Numbered from the stretch's first letter, positions 46,369-59,919 are shown. The stretch: DNA of 64,000 nt from Magnetospirillum aberrantis SpK (GCF_011022235.1 NZ_JAAIYP010000032.1:49959-113958); one strand, 5' to 3'. The notes: generated by a model not told the origin, from the letters alone. A program made the numbers and translations.

Positions 46369-47925
46369 ATGAGCAACCCCGAGAACCCTCGCGAGCGGTT
46401 CAGACGCCCGCTGGAACGGCCGACGCTGAACCTGCCGTCCCGGCGTCTGGACGCGCCCCAGCCGCAACCCGCGCCGGAAGAGGCGCCGCCACCCGCCACC
46501 GCGCCGGGTGGGTTGGCGCGTCTGCTCGACGCCATCGCCAAGATGCTGCAACCCAAGCCGCAGCCCGACCCGAAACAACAGCAGCAACAGCAACCCCCGC
46601 CCGTACCCAGCGAGGCGCCGTTGTTCACCGTGCTGGTGGCGGCCATGAACGGCGATTCCGCCGACGGCACCGCGTCGCAGGCCTTGTTCAAGCTGTTGGA
46701 CAGCAAGACCACCCTCAAGGTCAAGCCGCTGCCCCGGCCGTTCCAGTTGGACGTCATGGACGATCCCGCCCAGATGGCGGCGGTGGTCACCAACACCCGC
46801 CACGCGGTCGCCGCCGAAACCGCCGACGTCATGGTCTGGGGCGACGTCACCAAGGACGGATACCGCCTGCGCCTGTCCACCGCGTCGATGCCGGACGAAG
46901 ACCGGCCGACCCTGTTCGGCCCCGCCTGCCGCCTGGATTTCCCGGCCAAGCTGGACGAGCCGCAGTTGCATCTGCTGTACGGCGCCATCCTGGCGGCCAT
47001 CGAACCCCTCAACCATATCCAACGCGCCGGCCTGCGCCGCCTGTTGCCCCTGGCCTCGCCGCCGCTCGACGCCATCGCCGCCAAGCCGCCGGTGGCGTGG
47101 TCCATGCCCCAGCAGCGCACGGCGCAACTGATCCATGGTCACGTGGCCGCCGCCTGCGCCCAGGTGGTGCCGCCGTCACAGGCGGCGGAATGGTTCCAAC
47201 GTGCGATCAACGCCTACCGGTCGGCGGAAAAACGCCTGAACCCGCGTGTCGACCCGCCGTTCGAAAGCGGCCTGATGCACAAATACCTGGCCGCCGTCCT
47301 GACCGCGCGGGCCGAACGCATCAAGGAACGGGCCGAAGAAAACCTGGATGAAGCGGTCAAACATTGGCGGTCGGCGGTGGAATGCGTCGGCAAGGCGACC
47401 ATGCCCCAGGAATGGGCGGCGTTGCAGACCCGGCTGGGGGCCGCGCTGTACCGGCTTGACCTGATCACCGGCGACAGTGAATTGCTGCGCGAGGCGTTGC
47501 AGGCGTTGCAATTGGCGTTACAGGTGCACACCCGCGGCCAAGCGCCCGAGCGATGGGCCGAGATCATGCACCTGATCGCCCAGGTGCTGGAGGTCTATGG
47601 CGACCAGTTGAAGAATCCCGAAGTGTTGAAACGCGCCATCGACGCCTGTCAAAGCGTGCTCGAGGTGCGGTCACGCGACCGCACACCGCTGGCCTGGGCG
47701 TCGGTACGCAACACCTTGGGTTCGGCACTGTTCCTGCTCGACCGCCATGGCGGCGGCGTCAACCACCTGCTCCAGGCCATGGAAGTGCTGGAAGAGGCGC
47801 TGGACGTGTTCCGCGCCCATGGTGCCAAGGGACCGGCCCAGGTTGCCGAACGCAACCTGGCCCATGTCCGAAAACTGGCCGAGGACCGCAAAGCCCGTCA
47901 GGTCATCGACCCCGACTGGGCCTGA
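46369..47925 (+). CDS. Helical-repeat (TPR-like) protein of unknown function
   Basis: 518 aa, ATG 46369 with a poor ribosome-binding site. The N-terminal 80 residues are disordered and Pro/Gln-rich (QPKPQPDPK with a Gln run). About 85-240 form an alpha/beta domain (LFTVLVAAMNGDSADGTA, DVMVWGDVTKDGYRLRL). The rest is tetratricopeptide-like repeats (LQTRLGAALYRLDLITGDSE, then LRNTLGSALF-like units). No signal peptide. It is likely a protein-protein scaffold, and the partner is unknown. Confidence 0.65.
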   Translation: MSNPENPRERFRRPLERPTLNLPSRRLDAPQPQPAPEEAPPPATAPGGLARLLDAIAKMLQPKPQPDPKQQQQQQPPPVPSEAPLFTVLVAAMNGDSADGTASQALFKLLDSKTTLKVKPLPRPFQLDVMDDPAQMAAVVTNTRHAVAAETADVMVWGDVTKDGYRLRLSTASMPDEDRPTLFGPACRLDFPAKLDEPQLHLLYGAILAAIEPLNHIQRAGLRRLLPLASPPLDAIAAKPPVAWSMPQQRTAQLIHGHVAAACAQVVPPSQAAEWFQRAINAYRSAEKRLNPRVDPPFESGLMHKYLAAVLTARAERIKERAEENLDEAVKHWRSAVECVGKATMPQEWAALQTRLGAALYRLDLITGDSELLREALQALQLALQVHTRGQAPERWAEIMHLIAQVLEVYGDQLKNPEVLKRAIDACQSVLEVRSRDRTPLAWASVRNTLGSALFLLDRHGGGVNHLLQAMEVLEEALDVFRAHGAKGPAQVAERNLAHVRKLAEDRKARQVIDPDWA

Positions 47926-47928
47926 TGC

Positions 47929-47959
47929 CGGTTCCACGAACTTCCGATCCGTGGAACCG
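47929..47959. terminator. Hairpin between convergent genes
   Basis: A 10-bp perfect stem (47929-47938 with 47950-47959), 11-nt loop, in the 46-nt gap between the repeat protein and the helicase gene. Lacks a T-run on either side. Confidence 0.5.
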
Positions 47960-47971
47960 ATCTGACAGCCC

Positions 47972-49357
<1,386 letters not shown>

Positions 49358-49603
49358 GAAAATGCTTTCAAAAAGGGCTCCGTCTCCACGCCGCCCCTTG
49401 CGGGCGGACATGCGTGGTCGCGGAACCATAGGGTTCCAGGGCGCCCGTGGGGCACGCGACCACTGGGAGAAACAGAGTCATCGGGGAACCGGAGAGAAGG
49501 CGACCGCGTCAAAGGCGGTCGCCGGCGTGCTCTCGTCCGATGGTTCCCGGCAAGGCCGAACCTTGCGAAATGTTCAACGAAGGCCGGACCTTCGCGAAAG
49601 GTC
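49358..49603 (-). promoter_or_regulatory. Structured leader between infA and helicase gene
   Basis: No gene. It contains several small hairpins: 49422-49437 (6-bp stem), 49500-49522 (8-bp stem GCGACCGC), 49551-49565 (CAAGG/CCTTG) and 49578-49594 (CGAAGG/CCTTCG); the last two look like diverged copies of each other. A folded 5' leader in front of a DEAD-box gene is usual for cold-shock or autoregulated helicases. Confidence 0.5.
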
Positions 49604-49876
49604 TTAGCGGCGGCGCGGCGGCGGCCGGCTGCCGGCAGTGACCGGAGCGGCACCGGTATCCTTGTGACGGAAGTTGATGCGCCCCTTGGTCAGATCATAG
49701 GGGGTCATCTCGACGGTCACACGGTCACCGGCCAGAATGCGGATACGGTTCTTCTTCATGCGCCCCGAGGCATAGGCCATGATTTCGTGGCCGCTGTCCA
49801 AGGTCACACGGAAACGGGAATCGGGCAGCACCTCGGCCACCACGCCATCAAATTCGATAATATCTTCTTTTGCCAC
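49604..49876 (-). CDS. infA: Translation initiation factor IF-1, C-terminally extended
   Basis: 90 aa, starting with GTG 49876 (reading [19 protein letters not shown]). The S1/OB fold is complete: [20 protein letters not shown] and [20 protein letters not shown]-1 is normally about 72 aa; here an extra tail of about 18 residues, ending in PPPRRR, is added. It binds the 30S A site during initiation. The partner gene downstream is a DEAD-box helicase. Confidence 0.92.
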   Translation of the reverse strand: MAKEDIIEFDGVVAEVLPDSRFRVTLDSGHEIMAYASGRMKKNRIRILAGDRVTVEMTPYDLTKGRINFRHKDTGAAPVTAGSRPPPRRR

Positions 49877-50021
49877 GCAAAAGCGCCTTTTTCCAATGAA
49901 CACGCGGCCGGCCCAAGATGTTCCAGGGCCGGCCGGTCGCGTGCAGTGTAACAGAAACAAAGGCCGATAACAGCCGTCATCTTGCACCCATCCTCCGACG
50001 AGAACGCATGGGGCCGAACGC

Positions 50022-50507
50022 TCAAGCCGCCAGAGGCGCCGAACGCTCTCGCGCGCCACTGCTCTTGCGCCGCACGTAAAGGGTCTTGTGCACGCGGGCC
50101 ACCACCTCGCCCGCCGCGTCGGTGATTTCGACCACGTATTCGGGCAACGCCTTGTCGCCATTTTCGGTGGCGGCGCGCAAAGCCGCGATCTGGCTTTCAT
50201 CCAAACGGAAGCGGGCGGTGACGGTGCCGCGTCCGGGCCGAACGAAATCGATGTTGGCCGCCTTGTCCCACACCACGTAACCGGATCCCAGGACCCCCAT
50301 CAGCATGGTCATGTAGAACGGATCGGTCATGGCGAACAGGTTGCCGCCGAAATGGCTGCCGACAATGTTGCGATTATACCAGCGCAGCCGCGCCTCGACG
50401 TCGATTTCCCGCCAATCGCCGGAGATACGCCGCACATGGATGCCGGTGCCGAAGAACGGCGGCCACAAATTGAAAATCACACGCAACAGACGGGGTGACA
50501 GGGTCAT
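50022..50507 (-). CDS. DUF4442 hot-dog-fold protein (thioesterase-like)
   Basis: 161 aa. Matches DUF4442, a hot-dog superfamily member: [20 protein letters not shown] and [19 protein letters not shown]. Some relatives are acyl-CoA thioesterases; catalysis is not proved for this family. It has no membrane segment. It lies 54 nt after the binding-protein stop, on the same strand. Confidence 0.8.
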   Translation of the reverse strand: MTLSPRLLRVIFNLWPPFFGTGIHVRRISGDWREIDVEARLRWYNRNIVGSHFGGNLFAMTDPFYMTMLMGVLGSGYVVWDKAANIDFVRPGRGTVTARFRLDESQIAALRAATENGDKALPEYVVEITDAAGEVVARVHKTLYVRRKSSGARERSAPLAA

Positions 50508-50561
50508 GGCGAGCTCCAGACGGGACAGGCCACCCCTTTTATTGACGTCACCAATCTTACG

Positions 50562-51788
50562 TCAAGGCTTCTTTGTTGACGTTAACGGAATGACCTCTTC
50601 GACCCAATGCATGGAACAGGATTGCGCCTGACGGTCTCGCCACTCCTTGAGAACCGGTTGTTGGCTTTCCGGGATGGTCCGTCCCTTGGCGTCCTGGCCG
50701 ACCTTCCGCAACAGATAGCTCAACACCGGCGTATGGTTGGAGTTGAATTTGAAGCTTCCCCGAACCGAGGTGAACTCGGCACGACGCAGGGCTGCCCGGA
50801 TGGCATCCGGGTCGCCGGTTTTGCCATTGGTCGCCCTGAGAGCCGCGTCGATCAGAAAGGCGGCATCGAAGCCTTGGGCTGCCCAGGTGGTGGCCTGACG
50901 CCCGTACTCCAACTCGAAATCGGAGACAAAACGCCGATTGACGGGGGTGTCCATGTCCGGGCTCCAGGTGCCGACGTCCGCCACGTCCTCGGCGGCCTCG
51001 CCCATGGCCGGAAGATAGGGGCGCTCCAGCCCCCCACCCTGGGAATAGAAAGCCATCTCGCCGCGCTCGGGCCAATCGTACCACGCGCGCACGAACGCAC
51101 CGCCCATACCCCCCGACAACAACGAATAGATGGCGTCGGGCTTGTGCCGGGCGATGGCCGCGAATTCGGGGGCGAAGGTGGTCGCGCCCGGCCGCGGCGT
51201 CAACGTCGCCACCACCTCGCCGGCAAAGGAATGGCGGAACGCCTCGACCATGGGGGCGGACAGGCTGAACGGCGGCAACACCAGGGCAACCCGCCGGACC
51301 TGTGTCGCCGTCAGGTGCTGGCCCAACGCCTCATGAACGCCACCCAAGGGAGGGGCCAAACCGAACAGCCAGGGCGAACACCCCGCTCCCGCCTGGGCTG
51401 GCGGCATCTGGTCCAGGTTGAACACGAACACCCGCGCCGAAAGCAAGGGCTGGATCACCGCGGCGAAGGACGGCGGCGACAGCGCGGTCACCACCATGTC
51501 GATCCGCTCGCGTTCCAGCATGCGGCTGACCTGTTGCTTGGCCAGGTCGGCCGACCCTTTGTCGTCAAGCACCACCACCCGCACTTCCTGATTGGAAAAG
51601 CGGTTTCCCAGTTCCTTGAGGCCCAGGTTGAAGCCGTCCACCGCATCCTGGCTGGTGATGGCGCCGGGCCCGGTCAGCGTCGCCATCACCCCCACCACCA
51701 CCGACGGGTCGGACGCGCCGGACAGGGCATGCGCGCCGCTTGTGGGCAGCATCAAGGCGAAAGCGGCAGTCAACAGGCGGCGGAGCAT
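50562..51788 (-). CDS. Orphan periplasmic binding protein (type I)
   Basis: 408 aa with a Sec signal peptide (MLRRLLTAAFALMLPTSGAHA). The mature part has the LivK-like fold: VVVGVMATLTGPGAITSQDA at the start, DMVVTALSPPSFAAVIQPLL in the middle. No permease or ATPase gene is nearby, so it must serve a distant transporter or act as a sensor. It begins 18 nt after the tex stop, in the same direction. Confidence 0.82.
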   Translation of the reverse strand: MLRRLLTAAFALMLPTSGAHALSGASDPSVVVGVMATLTGPGAITSQDAVDGFNLGLKELGNRFSNQEVRVVVLDDKGSADLAKQQVSRMLERERIDMVVTALSPPSFAAVIQPLLSARVFVFNLDQMPPAQAGAGCSPWLFGLAPPLGGVHEALGQHLTATQVRRVALVLPPFSLSAPMVEAFRHSFAGEVVATLTPRPGATTFAPEFAAIARHKPDAIYSLLSGGMGGAFVRAWYDWPERGEMAFYSQGGGLERPYLPAMGEAAEDVADVGTWSPDMDTPVNRRFVSDFELEYGRQATTWAAQGFDAAFLIDAALRATNGKTGDPDAIRAALRRAEFTSVRGSFKFNSNHTPVLSYLLRKVGQDAKGRTIPESQQPVLKEWRDRQAQSCSMHWVEEVIPLTSTKKP

Positions 51789-51805
51789 GGCGGGCTTCCT
51801 CGCGG

Positions 51806-54148
<2,343 letters not shown>

Positions 54149-54421
54149 CTTTCCCCTGAGGATCGTCGGAACGAACGCCTCGTGTACCCCGGAACAGGGC
54201 GGCGGGGGAAGCCCCTTCACCCCTGCCGCGACGCATCGAAACCATCTCCCCCATGCCACCCACCCCATGGACAGCGTCACCGGCCAAGGATAATGTTCGC
54301 CGCCATCTTTTCGCGGCGCCCGGTTGGTGCGATGATGACCACCTCACGGGCGTCGCGGGCCGCGCCGCCTCCCCGGCGGCTTCGCGGCCACCGCTCCAAC
54401 CAAACACGGGCTAGCATCTTC

Positions 54422-57073
54422 ATGCGTCTCTCCGGTCTCGTGGTCCTTCTGCTGATCGTGCTCGGCAATCTTGGCTTCTGGTTCGTCATGAACCGGCCGC
54501 AAAGCGCCATGCCGTGGGCTGGAACCATCAAAAGCGTGTCGTTCTCGCCGTCGCGCGCCGACGACGATCCCACCGTGGTGCGCAAGATGCCGCACCTCGA
54601 CACCACCTTGCTGCCAACGCGCGAGGAAATGGACGAGGATCTGGCCATGCTGGCCGGCCAGGTGGAACAGGTGCGCACCTATTCCACCCTGGAAGGCCTG
54701 GACGTGGTGCCGGAACTGGCCGGCAAGCACGGGCTCAAGGCCCTGCCGGGCGCATGGCTGGACGAACGCCTGGCCCGCAACGAGGTCGAACTGGCCAACA
54801 TCGCCCGCATCGCCCGCGACAATCCCAATGTCGAACGGGTGATCATCGGCAACGAAAACCTGACGCTGCACCGCCTGACGCCCGAACAGATGATCCGATA
54901 CCTGCGCCGGGCGCGGGCCATGCTGCCGGAACGGGTCAAGATTTCCACCGCCGAAGCGTGGTCCATCTGGCTGGAGCATCCCGAGGTCGCGCAGGAAGTT
55001 GACTTCATCACGCTGCACACCCTGCCGTTCTGGGAGCGCGTCGACATCTCGGGAGCGCTGGACTTCACCAAGCGCATGGTCAACGAGGTCAGGAACGCCT
55101 ATCCCGACAAGCCCCTGTTCATCGGCGAGGTGGGATGGCCGTCGGCCGGACGCTCTTACGGCGGGGCCGAACCATCCCTGGTCAACCAAGCCCTGTTCCT
55201 GCGCCAGTTCCTCAACTGGGCGCACGAGGAGAACCTGGACTACAACGTGGTCGAGGCGTTCGACCAGCCGTGGAAGGTCAACCTGGACAACACTGCCTCG
55301 GAAAAGCACTGGGGCATCTTCACCGTCGACCGTCAGCCCAAGTTCAGTTGGATCGGCCCGGTGATCGAGTTCAAGGAATGGCCGTTCCAGGCGGCCGCCG
55401 CCACCTTGATCGCCATCTTGCCCATCGTCTGGTTCCTCGGTAAGTGGAAGGATTTGCGCCTGCCGGGCAAGGTGTTCTTCGCCGTGCTGGTGCAATTCGC
55501 CGCCGCCATGGTCATTTGGACCATGTCGACGCCGGTGGTGCGCGACATGGCGCCAGCCACGGAACTGATGATCTTCGTGCTGTTGCCCGCACAATTGCTG
55601 TTGCTGGTGGTGGTGCTGATCAACGGCATCGAATTGACCGAACTGACCTGGACCGGCCGCATGAAGCGCGGCTTCAAACCGCTACCTCCCGGCAGCGGCA
55701 CGCGCTTCCCCAAGGTGTCGATCCACTTGCCGTGCTACAACGAACCGCCGGCCATGGTGAAGCTGACCATCGATTCGCTGATGGCCATGGACTACCCCAA
55801 CTTCGAGGTCATCGTGTTGGACAACAACACGAAGAAGGAAGAGGTGTGGCGCCCGGTCGAGGAATATTGCAAATCCTTGGGCGACAAGGTGAAGTTCTAT
55901 CACTTGGCGCCGTGGCCCGGTGCCAAGGCCGGCGCCTTGAATTTCGGCCTGACCGTCACCGACCCCGAGGCCGAAATCATCGGTGTGGTCGATTCCGACT
56001 ATCAGGTGCGCAAGGATTGGCTGTCGGCCCTGGTTCCCTATTTCGAGAACCCCAAGGTCGGCCACGTCCAGGCGCCCCAGGACCACCGCGACTGGGAAAA
56101 CGACCTGTTCAAGGAAATGATCAACTGGGAATATGCCGGTTTCTTCGATATCGGCATGGTGTTCCGCAACGAAGCCAACGCCATCATCCAGCACGGCACC
56201 ATGACCTTGGTGCGCAAGGAAGTGATGGAGAAATCCGGCCGCTGGGCCGAATGGTGCATCGTCGAGGACGCCGAATTGGGTCTCAGGATGATGCAGATGG
56301 GCTACGAATCCTGCTACATCCAGGAACGCATGGGCCATGGCTTGGTTCCCGACAGCTTCATGGCCTACAAGAAACAGCGTTTCCGCTGGGCCTATGGTGC
56401 CGTCCAGATTCTGAAGGCCCACTGGAAGGCGCTGATTCCATTCAAGAACACCGGCCTGACCCCGGCCCAGAAATACCATTTCGTCTCGGGTTGGCTGCCG
56501 TGGTTCGCCGACGCCTTCTATCTGCTGTTCTGCGTCACCGGCCTGTTCTGGACGCTGGGCATGGTCCTGGCGCCGCGCTATTTCGACACCCCCCTGGCCT
56601 TCTTCATCCTGCCGACGGTGGGCGTGTTCGTCGCCAAGATCGTCCACCACATCTTCCTGTACACCACGCGGGTAAAGTGCAGTTGGAAACGTCGCGTCCT
56701 GTCGGCCATCGCCGGCATGGGCCTGACCTACGCCATCGCCTTGGCCATGTGGCAGGGTATCTTCACCAAGCACACGCCCTTCATGCGCACGCCCAAGATG
56801 GCCGAGAAGGTGGGACTCAAGGACGCGGTGAAGATGACGCTCGAGGAAACCACGCTGATGGCGCTGCACTGGGTCGCCGCCATCGCCGTGCTGATCCCCA
56901 AGCACAATTTCTACGACCCGGAAATCCGCCTGTGGTCGGTGGTGCTGGTGGTGCAATCCATGCCGTTCCTGGCGGCCTTGATCACCTCGATCATCTCGAC
57001 ATTCCCGCCCAAGACGCCCGAACGTCCGGCCCCGGCCGAGCCCCAGGCCCCGGCCGAAGGCGCCACCGCCTGA
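54422..57073 (+). CDS. ndvB: GH17-GT2 glucan synthase, NdvB-like
   Basis: 883 aa, ATG 54422. After a signal anchor (residues 5-21) comes a periplasmic GH17-like domain, with acid/base E145 in IGNEN and nucleophile E236 in GEVGWPSAG. Membrane helices then lead to a processive GT2 domain: D524/D526 (DSDYQ), VEDAELGLRM, and QRFRW (Q652-W656). More membrane helices follow. This fusion is that of NdvB-type synthases, which make periplasmic cyclic or beta-1,3-linked glucans used in osmoadaptation and biofilm. Terminated by a strong hairpin. Confidence 0.88.
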   Translation: MRLSGLVVLLLIVLGNLGFWFVMNRPQSAMPWAGTIKSVSFSPSRADDDPTVVRKMPHLDTTLLPTREEMDEDLAMLAGQVEQVRTYSTLEGLDVVPELAGKHGLKALPGAWLDERLARNEVELANIARIARDNPNVERVIIGNENLTLHRLTPEQMIRYLRRARAMLPERVKISTAEAWSIWLEHPEVAQEVDFITLHTLPFWERVDISGALDFTKRMVNEVRNAYPDKPLFIGEVGWPSAGRSYGGAEPSLVNQALFLRQFLNWAHEENLDYNVVEAFDQPWKVNLDNTASEKHWGIFTVDRQPKFSWIGPVIEFKEWPFQAAAATLIAILPIVWFLGKWKDLRLPGKVFFAVLVQFAAAMVIWTMSTPVVRDMAPATELMIFVLLPAQLLLLVVVLINGIELTELTWTGRMKRGFKPLPPGSGTRFPKVSIHLPCYNEPPAMVKLTIDSLMAMDYPNFEVIVLDNNTKKEEVWRPVEEYCKSLGDKVKFYHLAPWPGAKAGALNFGLTVTDPEAEIIGVVDSDYQVRKDWLSALVPYFENPKVGHVQAPQDHRDWENDLFKEMINWEYAGFFDIGMVFRNEANAIIQHGTMTLVRKEVMEKSGRWAEWCIVEDAELGLRMMQMGYESCYIQERMGHGLVPDSFMAYKKQRFRWAYGAVQILKAHWKALIPFKNTGLTPAQKYHFVSGWLPWFADAFYLLFCVTGLFWTLGMVLAPRYFDTPLAFFILPTVGVFVAKIVHHIFLYTTRVKCSWKRRVLSAIAGMGLTYAIALAMWQGIFTKHTPFMRTPKMAEKVGLKDAVKMTLEETTLMALHWVAAIAVLIPKHNFYDPEIRLWSVVLVVQSMPFLAALITSIISTFPPKTPERPAPAEPQAPAEGATA

Positions 57074-57078
57074 ACAAC

Positions 57079-57110
57079 AACGGGGAGCCCCTAAAAAGGG
57101 GCTCCCCGTT
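57079..57110 (+). terminator. Intrinsic terminator after the glucan synthase gene
   Basis: A 13-bp stem (57079-57091 with 57098-57110), 6-nt loop, then TCGTTTCG, 6 nt past the stop. Confidence 0.88.
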
Positions 57111-57133
57111 TCGTTTCGCCGTGTCGCGCAGCC

Positions 57134-57310
57134 CTAGCCGATATCGTGGATCATCACCATGTGGCTGACCCAGCGCCGGGTCGCCTCGCATTCGAACTTG
57201 GCCCCCTCTTTCAGCCATTTCAGGAGTTCCTGCCGAGCGGCGGCAGAATCGGGGCCAGTAGCCTTTTCGACCATGGCATGAGCCTCGGCGTCAGAGATCG
57301 TCTTGGTCAT
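57134..57310 (-). CDS. Small protein of unknown function
   Basis: 58 aa from ATG 57310 (MTKTISDAEAHAM), which has GAGGG 7 nt upstream. Longer in-frame starts (ATG 57391, 57415) exist but have no ribosome-binding site. Short, helical and Lys/Glu-rich (RQELLKWLKEGAKFECEA), no membrane segment, one Cys. No family recognised. It converges on the terminator of the synthase gene. Confidence 0.5.
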   Translation of the reverse strand: MTKTISDAEAHAMVEKATGPDSAAARQELLKWLKEGAKFECEATRRWVSHMVMIHDIG

Positions 57311-57493
57311 CAGAGCCCTCTGCTCCTTCTTGCTTCCCGTGGCCACGTCCCAGCAAGCGTAGGCCCGTTTCACGAAGACCGCAACTTTCATTAAGTCAAC
57401 GATCAAACGGCACATTCTTTAGATGGATGTGGTTTTCCCGCCCCTTGCCAGCATGCTTGCCACAACGCGCGCCGCACGCCTAATCTCCTTGTC

Positions 57494-58501
57494 ATGAACG
57501 AACTTTTTTCGGTCCTTTGGCTCCAGGCGGGAAGCTGCGGCGGCTGTACCATGTCGGCGCTGGCCGCCGACGACATCGGGCTGGTGCGCGCCCTGGCGCG
57601 TTTCGGCATCCGCCTGTTGTGGCACCCGTCCCTGTCCGAGGAATCCGGGGCCGAAGCGCTCGCCATCTTGGAAAACGCCGCCGCTGGCCGGGTGCGCGTC
57701 GACGCATTGTGTGTCGAAGGTGCCGTGTTGACCGGTCCCAACGGCACAGGGCGTTTCCAGATGCTGTCGGGAACCGGCAAGCCGCTGTCGCACTGGATCG
57801 CCGCCATCGCCGCCCACGCCCGCGCCGTCGTGGCGGTAGGCAGTTGCGCGGCCTATGGCGGGGTGCCCACCGCCACCGGCAATCCCACCGATGCGGTGGG
57901 ACTGGGCTATGCGGGTGGCGATTGCGGCGGTCTGTTGGGGGCGGATTTCCGCTCGGTCACCGGATTGCCGGTGATCAACGTCGCCGGTTGCGCGCCCCAT
58001 CCCGGCTGGATCGTCGAGACCCTGGCCGATCTGTCCCTGGGGGATTTCGACAGCGCCCGCCTGGACCATTTCGGCCGACCGCGCGCCTTCGCCGACCATT
58101 TGGCCCACCACGGCTGCGGCCGCAACGAATTCTATGAATTCAAGGCCAGCGCCGCCAAGGCGTCGGATCGCGGCTGTCTCATGGAAAACCTGGGATGCAA
58201 GGCGACCCAGGCGCCGGGCGATTGCAACATCCGCCGCTGGAACGGGTACGGCTCGTGCACCGATGGCGGCTTCACCTGCATCAACTGCACCAGCCCCGGT
58301 TTCCAGGACCCCGGCGCACCGTTCCAGGAAACCGCCAAGCTGGCCGGCATCCCGGTCGGCCTTCCGCTCGACATGCCCAAGGCGTGGTTCGTCGCCCTGG
58401 CGGCGTTGTCCAAATCCGCCACTCCGGCACGGGTCCGCACTAACGCCCACGCCGACCATGTGGTGGTGCCCCCCGCCCGCAAACCCCCGAAAACGCCGTG
58501 A
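57494..58501 (+). CDS. hupU: Regulatory [NiFe]-hydrogenase small subunit
   Basis: 335 aa. There is no Tat signal peptide, and the first Fe-S ligands are C15 and C18 (GSCGGC). Other conserved segments are VAVGSCAAYGG, NVAGCAPHPGW and CTDGGFTCINC. The lack of a leader and of a membrane anchor marks the cytosolic H2 sensor (HupU/HoxB) rather than an uptake hydrogenase. It carries the electron-transfer Fe-S clusters. Overlaps hupV by 4 nt (GTGA). Confidence 0.93.
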   Translation: MNELFSVLWLQAGSCGGCTMSALAADDIGLVRALARFGIRLLWHPSLSEESGAEALAILENAAAGRVRVDALCVEGAVLTGPNGTGRFQMLSGTGKPLSHWIAAIAAHARAVVAVGSCAAYGGVPTATGNPTDAVGLGYAGGDCGGLLGADFRSVTGLPVINVAGCAPHPGWIVETLADLSLGDFDSARLDHFGRPRAFADHLAHHGCGRNEFYEFKASAAKASDRGCLMENLGCKATQAPGDCNIRRWNGYGSCTDGGFTCINCTSPGFQDPGAPFQETAKLAGIPVGLPLDMPKAWFVALAALSKSATPARVRTNAHADHVVVPPARKPPKTP

Positions 58502-59919
58502 CCGCCGCCGCCACCAACCGCCTGATCGTCGGTCCTTTCAACCGTGTCGAAGGAGACCTTGAAGTCACCTTGGACATCGCCGACGGGGTGGTCCGCGACG
58601 CCCGCGTCACCGCCCCCATGTATCGCGGCTTCGAACGCATCCTGGCCGGCCGCGCCCCCGAGGACGCGCTGGCGATCGCGCCACGCATCTGCGGCATCTG
58701 TTCGGTGTCGCAATCCGTGGCCGCGGCTCGCGCCCTGGCCCAGGTGGCGGAAGTAGAGGTTCCCGAAAACGGAGTTCTGGCCGCCGATCTGGTGCTGGCG
58801 ACGGAAAACGCCGCCGACCACCTGACCCATTTCATTTTGTTCTTCATGCCCGATTTTGCCCGCCCCGCCTATGCCGGGCGGTGGTGGTTCGACGCCGCCC
58901 GCCGCCGCTTTGCCGCCAGCCACGGCGAAGCGCCATCCATTTTGGTGCCAGCTCGGGCTCGGTTCCTGCATGTGATGGGGATCTTGGCCGGGAAATGGCC
59001 GCATTCCCTGGCGCTGCAACCCGGCGGCACCACCAAGAGCATCGATCCCGGCGAACGCGTGCGGTTGCTGTCGATCCTGGCGGAATTCCGCGAAACGCTG
59101 GAACACGTCGTCTTCGCCGACACATTGGAAAATGTGGCGGTGATCGGAACGGTAGCGGCGTTGGACGCCTGGGCCGAGTCCCGGCCCTTCGACCACGGCG
59201 ACTTCCGTCTGTTCCTGCACATCGCCCGCGACCTGGGGCTCGACCGGCTGGGGCGTGGCCCCAACGCGTTCCTGTCCCATGGCAGCTTTGGCCTGTGGCC
59301 GGCCGGTGCGATGGTGGACGGCACCCCCCTCGCCTTCGACCCGGCCCAAGTGGCCGAGGACATCAGCCATGCCTGGATGGAAACGGCGTCGATCCCCGAC
59401 GCCGACAAACAAGACGCCTATTCCTGGTGCAAGGCGCCCCGTCTGGGCAACCGCGTGGTCGAGGTCGGCGCCCTGGCCCGTCAGGTGATCGCCGCCGACC
59501 CGCTGGCCCGCGATCTGGTCGCCGCTTCCGGCGGCACGGTGCGCGACCGCGTGGTCATGCGGCTGGTGGAACTGGCCCGGCTGGTGCCGGCCATGGAAAA
59601 CTGGGTCCGCGCCCTGAAACCGGGCGCGCCGTTCTGCGTCGAAAGCCCGTTGCCGTTGCGCGGAACCGGCATCGGCCTGACCGAGGCGGCACGGGGCGCC
59701 CTGGGCCATTGGCTTGAGGTGGAAAGCGGAATCATCCGTTCCTACCAGATCGTCGCCCCCACCACCTGGAACTTCAGCCCGCGCGACGCCGCTGGCGTTC
59801 CGGGACCTTTGGAACAAGCCCTGGCCGGCACCCCGATCACCCCCGGCGAAACCACGCCTCTGGCCGTTCAACACGTGGTGCGCAGTTTCGACCCGTGCAT
59901 GGCCTGCACGGTGCATTAG
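58498..59919 (+). CDS. hupV: Regulatory [NiFe]-hydrogenase large subunit
   Basis: 473 aa, starting GTG. NiFe-site cysteines are C65 and C68 (RICGIC) and C467 and C470 in DPCMACTVH. The protein stops right after H473, so there is no C-terminal peptide to be clipped, as is typical of HupV/HoxC regulatory hydrogenases. With HupU it senses H2 and normally talks to the kinase HupT/HoxJ and the regulator HupR/HoxA. Neither partner, nor hupSL, is in the window. Confidence 0.95.
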   Translation: MTAAATNRLIVGPFNRVEGDLEVTLDIADGVVRDARVTAPMYRGFERILAGRAPEDALAIAPRICGICSVSQSVAAARALAQVAEVEVPENGVLAADLVLATENAADHLTHFILFFMPDFARPAYAGRWWFDAARRRFAASHGEAPSILVPARARFLHVMGILAGKWPHSLALQPGGTTKSIDPGERVRLLSILAEFRETLEHVVFADTLENVAVIGTVAALDAWAESRPFDHGDFRLFLHIARDLGLDRLGRGPNAFLSHGSFGLWPAGAMVDGTPLAFDPAQVAEDISHAWMETASIPDADKQDAYSWCKAPRLGNRVVEVGALARQVIAADPLARDLVAASGGTVRDRVVMRLVELARLVPAMENWVRALKPGAPFCVESPLPLRGTGIGLTEAARGALGHWLEVESGIIRSYQIVAPTTWNFSPRDAAGVPGPLEQALAGTPITPGETTPLAVQHVVRSFDPCMACTVH

